A DNA stretch of 64,000 nt from Bradyrhizobium guangzhouense. Lineage in GTDB: Bacteria > Pseudomonadota > Alphaproteobacteria > Rhizobiales > Xanthobacteraceae. The notes beneath the pieces are model-generated. The model had not been told where the DNA came from, searched no databases, and was given only the letters and a program-made list of their open reading frames with translations. Positions 56,116 to 64,000 of this stretch are shown here, in pieces (position 1 is the stretch's first letter; each line of letters begins with the position of its first letter). The translations under genes were made by a program, and so were the position numbers. Location: the NCBI RefSeq assembly GCF_004114955.1, contig NZ_CP030053.1:1-64000 (forward strand), read 5' to 3'.

Positions 56116-58806
56116 ATGGTTGATACCAAGACCCCTGACGACAAGAAGCTGAGCGTTCCGAGCAAGACGCTATCGCTCAAGCCGCGCGTCGAAACGGGCA
56201 CTGTGCGCCAGAGCTTCAGCCATGGCCGCAGCAAGCAGGTCGTGGTCGAGAAGCGCGGTAAGCGCCGCATCGACGGCAGCCCTGAGCCGCAGGCGCCCAC
56301 GGTTGTTGCAAAGCCGACGCCGGCTGCGCCCACGCCCGCCCCGTCGCGCCCGGCACCGCCGCGCAACGCCGGCTCCGGCGTGGTGCTGCGTACGCTGACC
56401 GAGGACGAACGCTCCGCTCGCGCCAGCGCGCTGGCTGACGCCAAGGTTCGCGAAGTCGAAGAGCGCCGCCAGGCCGAGGAAGAGGCCCAGCGCCGCGCCG
56501 TCCGCGAGGCCGCCGAACGCGCCGAGCGCGAAGCCGCCGAATCCCGCCGCAAGGCCGAGGAAGAGCGTCACCGTCACGAGGACGAGGCCAAGCGCAAGGC
56601 CGAGACCGAAGCCAAGAAGCGTTTTGGCGAAGGCGAGCAGCCGGCTTCAGGCGCGCGTCCCGCCGCAGCAGCCTCTGCCCCGGCGGCCAGCGCGCCGCGC
56701 CCCGCGCCGACCACGACGCGACCGGGAGCGACGACTACTGCCCGCCCGGCAACGACCACCACGTCACGGCCGGGTGGCCCTGTGGGTCGCGCTCCCGCCG
56801 TTGCGGCCGGACCGGACGAGGACGATGGTCCGCGCCAGATCCGTCGCGGTCCCGGCGGCGCCGCGCGTCCTGTGGTCGCGCCAAAGCCCACCCATAAGCC
56901 TGGCCCGCAGAAGGAGCGCGGCCGCCTGACGGTCGTCACCGCGCTCAATGCCGACGAAGTGCGCGAGCGCTCGATCGCCTCGTTCCGCCGCCGCACCCAG
57001 CGCCTGAAGGGCCATGCCTCGAATGAGCCAAAGGAAAAGCTCATCCGCGAGGTGGTCATTCCGGAAGCGATCACCATCCAGGAGCTCGCCAACCGCATGG
57101 CCGAGCGCGCGGTCGACGTCATCCGCATGCTGATGAAGCAGGGCGCGATGCACAAGATCACCGACGTGATCGACGCCGACACCGCACAATTGATCGCAGA
57201 AGAACTGGGTCACACCGTCAAGCGCGTTGCCGCGTCCGACGTTGAAGAAGGCCTGTTCGACGCCACCGACGATTCCACCGACACCGAGACGCGTTCGCCT
57301 GTGGTGACCGTGATGGGCCACGTCGACCACGGCAAGACTTCGCTGCTCGACGCGCTCCGGCATGCCAACGTTGTCTCCGGCGAGGCCGGCGGCATCACCC
57401 AGCATATCGGCGCCTACCAGGTCGTCTCGCCCGAGAGCGGCAAGAAGATCACCTTCATCGACACGCCCGGCCACGCCGCGTTCACCGCGATGCGCGCCCG
57501 CGGCGCCAAGGTCACCGACATCGTCGTGCTGGTGGTTGCGGCCGATGACGGCGTCATGCCGCAGACGATCGAGGCCATCAACCACGCCAAGGCGGCGCGC
57601 GTGCCGATCATTGTTGCCATCAACAAGATCGACAAGCCCGATGCCAAGCCCGAGCGTGTCCGCACCGAGCTGCTCCAGCACGAGGTGCAGGTGGAATCGT
57701 TCGGCGGTGACGTCGTCGACGTCGAAGTGTCCGCCAAGAACAAGACCAATCTCGACAAACTGCTTGAGATGATCGCGCTCCAGGCCGAAATCCTCGACCT
57801 CAAGACCAATTCGGAGCGCCCGGCCGAAGGCACCGTGATCGAAGCCAAGCTCGATCGCGGCCGTGGTCCGGTTGCGACCGTGCTGGTCCAGCGCGGCACG
57901 CTTCGTGTCGGTGACATCATCGTCGCCGGCGCCGAGATGGGCCGTGTCCGCGCGCTGATCTCGGATCAGGGCGAGACGGTGCAGGAAGCCGGCCCCTCGG
58001 TGCCGGTCGAGGTGCTCGGCTTCAACGGCCCGCCGGAAGCCGGCGACCGTCTCGCGGTGGTCGAGAACGAAGCCCGCGCCCGTCAGGTCACGAGCTACCG
58101 TGCCCACCAGAAGCGCGAGAACGCGGCGGCCTCGATATCGGGCATGCGCGGCTCGCTCGAACAGATGATGTCGCAACTGAAGACGGCGGGCCGCAAGGAA
58201 TTCCCGCTGATCATCAAGGCCGACGTGCAGGGCTCGCTGGAAGCGATCCTCGGCTCGCTGGAGAAGCTCGGCACCGACGAAGTCGCCGCCCGCATCCTGC
58301 ATGCCGGCGTCGGCGGCATCTCGGAATCGGACGTGACGCTCGCGGAGGGCTTCAACGCCGCGATCATCGGCTTCTCGGTTCGTGCGAACAAGGAGGCCGC
58401 TGCGGCCGCCAAGCGCAACGGCATCGAGATCCGCTACTACAACATCATCTACGACCTCGTGGACGACGTGAAGAAGGCGATGAGCGGCCTGCTCGCGCCG
58501 ACCTTGCGCGAAACCATGCTGGGCAACGCCTCGATCCTGGAGATCTTCAACATCTCCAAGGTCGGCAAGGTTGCCGGCTGCCGCGTCACCGACGGCACCG
58601 TGGAACGCGGCGCCAATGTGCGCCTGATCCGCGACAACGTCGTCGTGCACGAAGGCAAGCTGTCGACGCTGAAGCGCTTCAAGGACGAAGTGAAGGAAGT
58701 CCAGGCCGGTCAGGAATGCGGCATGGCCTTCGAGAACTATCACGACATGCGTGCCGGCGACGTGATCGAGTGTTATCGCGTGGAGACGATCCAGCGCTCC
58801 CTGTAA
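56116..58806 (+). CDS. infB: Translation initiation factor IF-2
   Basis: GTPase that brings fMet-tRNA to the 30S subunit and drives subunit joining. It is 896 aa. A low-complexity Ala/Pro/Arg/Glu-rich N terminus (about 1-310) precedes the IF2_N region and the G domain with G1 GHVDHGKT (401-408), [16 protein letters not shown] and NKIDKP. Domains II, C1 and C2 follow. AGGA precedes the ATG. The N-terminal charged segment ([20 protein letters not shown]) is probably a long helix. Confidence 0.97.
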   Translation: MVDTKTPDDKKLSVPSKTLSLKPRVETGTVRQSFSHGRSKQVVVEKRGKRRIDGSPEPQAPTVVAKPTPAAPTPAPSRPAPPRNAGSGVVLRTLTEDERSARASALADAKVREVEERRQAEEEAQRRAVREAAERAEREAAESRRKAEEERHRHEDEAKRKAETEAKKRFGEGEQPASGARPAAAASAPAASAPRPAPTTTRPGATTTARPATTTTSRPGGPVGRAPAVAAGPDEDDGPRQIRRGPGGAARPVVAPKPTHKPGPQKERGRLTVVTALNADEVRERSIASFRRRTQRLKGHASNEPKEKLIREVVIPEAITIQELANRMAERAVDVIRMLMKQGAMHKITDVIDADTAQLIAEELGHTVKRVAASDVEEGLFDATDDSTDTETRSPVVTVMGHVDHGKTSLLDALRHANVVSGEAGGITQHIGAYQVVSPESGKKITFIDTPGHAAFTAMRARGAKVTDIVVLVVAADDGVMPQTIEAINHAKAARVPIIVAINKIDKPDAKPERVRTELLQHEVQVESFGGDVVDVEVSAKNKTNLDKLLEMIALQAEILDLKTNSERPAEGTVIEAKLDRGRGPVATVLVQRGTLRVGDIIVAGAEMGRVRALISDQGETVQEAGPSVPVEVLGFNGPPEAGDRLAVVENEARARQVTSYRAHQKRENAAASISGMRGSLEQMMSQLKTAGRKEFPLIIKADVQGSLEAILGSLEKLGTDEVAARILHAGVGGISESDVTLAEGFNAAIIGFSVRANKEAAAAAKRNGIEIRYYNIIYDLVDDVKKAMSGLLAPTLRETMLGNASILEIFNISKVGKVAGCRVTDGTVERGANVRLIRDNVVVHEGKLSTLKRFKDEVKEVQAGQECGMAFENYHDMRAGDVIECYRVETIQRSL

Positions 58807-58860
58807 GTCCAAATCTTACCGAAGCGCCCGGATCTTTTTGAGCTGAAATTGCGGGAGTGC

Positions 58861-58885
58861 GATGGCCGGATTTTTTCCGGCCATC
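58861..58885 (+). repeat. Hairpin after infB
   Basis: GATGGCCGGA-TTTTT-TCCGGCCATC, a perfect 10-bp stem with a T5 loop, 55 bp after the infB stop. Its CCGGCCATCCACG edge links it to the palindrome at 2834-2914. It may be an mRNA processing or pause site between infB and rbfA. Confidence 0.5.
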
Positions 58886-58961
58886 CACGCTCCATTCGTT
58901 TCAACAGGACAAATGACAATGCTCGTGTCCCAACGCGGGCACGACGAGGTGATTTTCAACC

Positions 58962-59405
58962 ATGCCACGGCATCATCAGAAAAAGAGTTCCGCGCCCGGC
59001 GGCTCGCAGCGCCAGCTGCGCGTCGGCGAGCAGGTTCGCCACGCGATAGCCGATATTCTGGCGCAAGGCAGCGTGCATGATGCGGATCTCGAAGGCCACA
59101 TCATCACCGTGCCGGAGGTGCGGATGTCGCCCGACCTGAAGCTCGCGACAATCTACGTGATGCCGCTTGGTGGCCGCGACACCGAGCTCGTCATCGCTGC
59201 GCTCGATCGCAACAAGAAATTCCTGCGCGGCGAAGTCGCGCGGCGCGTTAACCTGAAATTTGCACCTGACATTCGCTTCCGCGTCGACGAACGATTCGAC
59301 GAAGCGGAACGGATCGAGAAGCTTTTGCGAACACCTGCGGTGCAAAAGGACTTGGACAGGAATCCGGATCAGAATCCGGATTCGGATCGGGAAGAAGAAC
59401 AATGA
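58962..59405 (+). CDS. rbfA: 30S ribosome-binding factor RbfA
   Basis: KH-fold factor for 16S rRNA 5'-end maturation and cold adaptation. It is 147 aa. Begins [20 protein letters not shown], and carries [21 protein letters not shown] and [24 protein letters not shown] lies before the ATG. Its stop overlaps the truB start (ATGATG at 59402). Confidence 0.95.
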   Translation: MPRHHQKKSSAPGGSQRQLRVGEQVRHAIADILAQGSVHDADLEGHIITVPEVRMSPDLKLATIYVMPLGGRDTELVIAALDRNKKFLRGEVARRVNLKFAPDIRFRVDERFDEAERIEKLLRTPAVQKDLDRNPDQNPDSDREEEQ

Positions 59406-60520
59406 TGATGGACCCCGCACACGGCACGATCGCCAGCGAAGAGCCCGATACGCGCGACGTGCAAAAAAATAGTTTTGCCGATGCCGTCGGCAATGGAATG
59501 CCGCATCAGGAGACGCGTCGCGTCAACAGCGATCCGCGCGCGGGCAAGCAGAAGGGCAATCAGGTGCGCCGCGACCGGCGCGACGTGCACGGCTGGGTCG
59601 TGCTCGACAAGCCGATCGGCATGACCTCGACGCAGGCCGTTGCCGTGCTCAAGCGCCTGTTCAATGCCAAGCGCGCGGGCCACGCCGGCACGCTCGATCC
59701 GCTCGCCTCCGGCGGCCTGCCCATTGCACTTGGGGAGGCCACCAAGACGGTCCCCTTCGTGATGGACGGCCGCAAGCGCTACCGCTTCACCGTATGCTGG
59801 GGCGAGGAGCGCGACACCGACGATATCGAAGGCCAGGTTACCGCGACGTCCGACCAGCGTCCGACCCGCGAGGCCATCCTGGCCCTGCTGCCGCGCTTCA
59901 CGGGCGTGATCGAGCAGGTTCCGCCGCGCTACTCGGCGATCAAGGTCCAGGGCGAACGGGCCTACGACCTGGCCCGCGACGGCGAGGTCGTGGAGCTGGC
60001 GCCCCGTCCTGTCGAGATTCACCATTTAACCCTTGTAGATCAACCGGATAACGACAGAGCCGTGTTCGAGGCCGAGTGCGGCAAGGGTACCTATGTCCGG
60101 GCGCTCGCCCGCGATATGGGCCGGATTCTCGGCACTTTCGGCCATATCTGCGCGCTGCGGCGGACCCTGGTCGGCCCATTCAGCGAAAATGACATGATTC
60201 CGCTGGATCAGCTGGAGGCTTTGTGCGATAGAGCCGCGTCCGGCGAGGGAAGCCTCGCCGACGCGCTGATGCCCGTTGAGACCGCGCTGGACGACATCCC
60301 GGCACTGGCCGTCACTCGGGCTGATGCGGCAAGGCTCCATCGGGGCCAGGCCGTTTTGTTGCGCGGACGGGATGCGCCCACAAGTAGCGGCACAGTCTAT
60401 GTCACGGTGGCAGGCCGTCTTTTGGCGCTTGCTGAGGTTGGCAATGGCGAAATCATCCCCAAGCGTGTGTTCAACCTGACCGGCTTGACTGCCTCAACCG
60501 GTCGCAACGAGAGAAATTGA
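59402..60520 (+). CDS. truB: tRNA pseudouridine(55) synthase TruB
   Basis: Makes pseudouridine 55 in the T-loop of tRNA. It is 372 aa; the core starts near residue 62 ([17 protein letters not shown]), so an unusual 60-residue N-terminal extension rich in polar residues precedes it. The catalytic Asp is in [14 protein letters not shown]. The start was set at the ATG overlapping the rbfA stop; two more ATGs follow at once (59405, 59408), and starts nearer the core cannot be excluded. Confidence 0.94.
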   Translation: MMMDPAHGTIASEEPDTRDVQKNSFADAVGNGMPHQETRRVNSDPRAGKQKGNQVRRDRRDVHGWVVLDKPIGMTSTQAVAVLKRLFNAKRAGHAGTLDPLASGGLPIALGEATKTVPFVMDGRKRYRFTVCWGEERDTDDIEGQVTATSDQRPTREAILALLPRFTGVIEQVPPRYSAIKVQGERAYDLARDGEVVELAPRPVEIHHLTLVDQPDNDRAVFEAECGKGTYVRALARDMGRILGTFGHICALRRTLVGPFSENDMIPLDQLEALCDRAASGEGSLADALMPVETALDDIPALAVTRADAARLHRGQAVLLRGRDAPTSSGTVYVTVAGRLLALAEVGNGEIIPKRVFNLTGLTASTGRNERN

Positions 60521-60522
60521 CG

Positions 60523-60792
60523 ATGTCGATTGCCGCAGAACGCAAAGCGGAAGTCATCAAGACGAATGCTACCAAGGCCGGTGATACCGGTTCGCCCGAG
60601 GTTCAGGTCGCGATCCTGTCGGAACGCATCAACAACCTGACCAGCCATTTCAAGACCCACGTGAAGGACAACCATTCGCGTCGTGGCCTCTTGAAGCTGG
60701 TCTCGACCCGCCGCTCGCTCCTCGACTACCTGAAGAAGAAGGACGAGGCGCGGTACAAGGCGCTGCTCGAGAAGCACAACATTCGTCGTTAA
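60523..60792 (+). CDS. rpsO: 30S ribosomal protein S15
   Basis: Primary 16S-binding protein, 89 aa, exactly the standard length. Begins [13 protein letters not shown] and contains the family core [20 protein letters not shown] with KHNIRR at the C terminus. The ATG at 60523 is preferred to an in-frame TTG at 60517 that overlaps the truB stop. A strong terminator follows, so pnp must have its own promoter or depend on readthrough. Confidence 0.97.
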   Translation: MSIAAERKAEVIKTNATKAGDTGSPEVQVAILSERINNLTSHFKTHVKDNHSRRGLLKLVSTRRSLLDYLKKKDEARYKALLEKHNIRR

Positions 60793-60800
60793 GAGTTCTT

Positions 60801-60825
60801 GCGCGCGCCACTGGCGCGCGTTTTT
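60801..60825 (+). terminator. Intrinsic terminator after rpsO
   Basis: CGCGCGCC-ACT-GGCGCGCG followed by TTTTT: perfect 8-bp GC stem (60802-60809 / 60813-60820), 9 bp after the rpsO stop. Confidence 0.85.
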
Positions 60826-61170
60826 GCGCGTGGTTTCGAGCAAAAGCGCTTATTGCAGGGTTTTTGATCGAGGCTCACGCGGACGTCCGGTGCGAGCCAA
60901 TGATGCTTCGCATCCGGGGGCATGAAGCGCGAAGACCGCGGTTCGGTGTTCGCGAACGTGCCGACTGACAGTCCAGCAGCAATCCGGCGGCTGGGCGCAA
61001 CGGGCAAGGTGCCCGTATGACCCGAAAGGATGGACGCCATCCGACATCCAAAGACCATGGCAGGATCGCAGGACGCTGATCACCCGCTCCGATCAGCGTC
61101 CTGCAATCTTGACATGGTTTTTGTTTTTCGAGCCGTCCCTTCTTTCGAGAACCCATGAAAGAAGACCTCT
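60826..61170 (+). promoter_or_regulatory. pnp leader region with stacked hairpins
   Basis: About 345 bp without a gene between rpsO and pnp. It holds three clean stems: CGGGCA-AGG-TGCCCG (61001-61015), GGATGG-ACG-CCATCC (61028-61042) and a perfect 14-bp stem at 61068-61081 / 61091-61104 with a 9-nt loop. In E. coli the pnp leader is cut by RNase III at a long stem and then bound by PNPase to limit its own expression. This layout fits the same scheme, by inference. No strong promoter was recognised. Confidence 0.55.
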
Positions 61171-63333
<2,163 letters not shown>

Positions 63334-63358
63334 TCGCTTCAGCCACATCGGAAACACG

Positions 63359-63386
63359 AAGGGCGGCCGAAAGGCCGCCCTTTTTG
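63359..63386 (+). terminator. Intrinsic terminator after pnp
   Basis: AAGGGCGGCC-GAAA-GGCCGCCCTT: perfect 10-bp stem with a GNRA tetraloop, followed by TTTGTTT. It lies 26 bp after the pnp stop and ends the plus-strand cluster. Confidence 0.9.
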
Positions 63387-63406
63387 TTTGTGTTCGGGAG
63401 TGAGCG

Positions 63407-63430
63407 ACCTCTCCCGCGAGCGGGAGAGGT
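63407..63430. repeat. CCTCTCCC-type palindrome
   Basis: ACCTCTCCCG-CGAG-CGGGAGAGGT, a perfect 10-bp stem. It lies between the pnp terminator and the end of katG and could end leftward katG transcription. Confidence 0.55.
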
Positions 63431-63439
63431 GCAACAAAC

Positions 63440-64000
<561 letters not shown>

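Noticed and set aside
61109-61137. TTGACA at 61109 as the pnp promoter
   Set aside because: No acceptable -10 box 16-18 bp downstream, and it sits directly behind the long leader hairpin.

Overview
The window is high-GC alphaproteobacterial chromosome, almost certainly Bradyrhizobium or a very close relative. The signs are dnaA-dnaN-recF and gyrB near one another, a Fur protein of the rhizobial type, the chain phoH-ybeY-corC-lnt-HTH, the rimP-nusA-ylxR-infB-rbfA-truB-rpsO-pnp cluster, and the short palindromic intergenic repeats typical of Bradyrhizobium genomes. Base 1 is the dnaA start codon, so the sequence was probably linearised there. I saw no insertion sequence, prophage, CRISPR array or tRNA/rRNA gene.

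Layout. 1-4063: dnaA, dnaN, recF. 4071-8027: three tandem paralogous envelope-type genes of unknown function, each behind its own copy of a TTGAAC-N17-CGACTA promoter-like element; this is the most unusual locus. 8310-12280: gyrB and a MurA-family gene with Asp where the catalytic Cys is expected. 12459-14982: a translationally coupled trio (MATE transporter, DUF2867 protein, 2-hydroxychromene-2-carboxylate isomerase-like protein). 14995-16527: BLUF photoreceptor and FUSC transporter. 16651-22895: MmgE/PrpD protein, serine hydrolase, membrane-anchored AraC regulator, pirin, purC. 23314-29843: SulP-STAS-cNMP transporter, metallo-beta-lactamase-fold hydrolase, NAD(P)-binding protein with divergent AraC regulator, gabD. 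30015-33686: a small GIY-YIG-like protein, a second serine hydrolase, an acyl-CoA synthetase. 33799-38345: PfkB-type kinase, murJ, trpS, nfuA-like gene. 38496-40181: soluble chemoreceptor with three tandem near-identical PAS domains. 40492-49547: tsaB, rimI, fur, HAD phosphatase, miaB, phoH, ybeY, corC-like, lnt and an XRE regulator. 49664-52577: M20 peptidase, trmB, DUF2336 protein. 52749-63333: rimP leader with its own terminator, then the ribosome-biogenesis/translation operon through pnp. 63440-64000: C-terminal end of katG, running off the window.

Most of the window is housekeeping: replication initiation, ribosome maturation, tRNA modification, lipoprotein and cell-wall synthesis. Regulation visible in the DNA includes the repeated promoter of the 4-8 kb locus, an attenuator-like rimP leader, a perfect 14-bp hairpin ahead of pnp, and clean intrinsic terminators after dnaA, the XRE regulator, rpsO and pnp. 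Many intergenic spaces carry palindromic repeats of four or five families.
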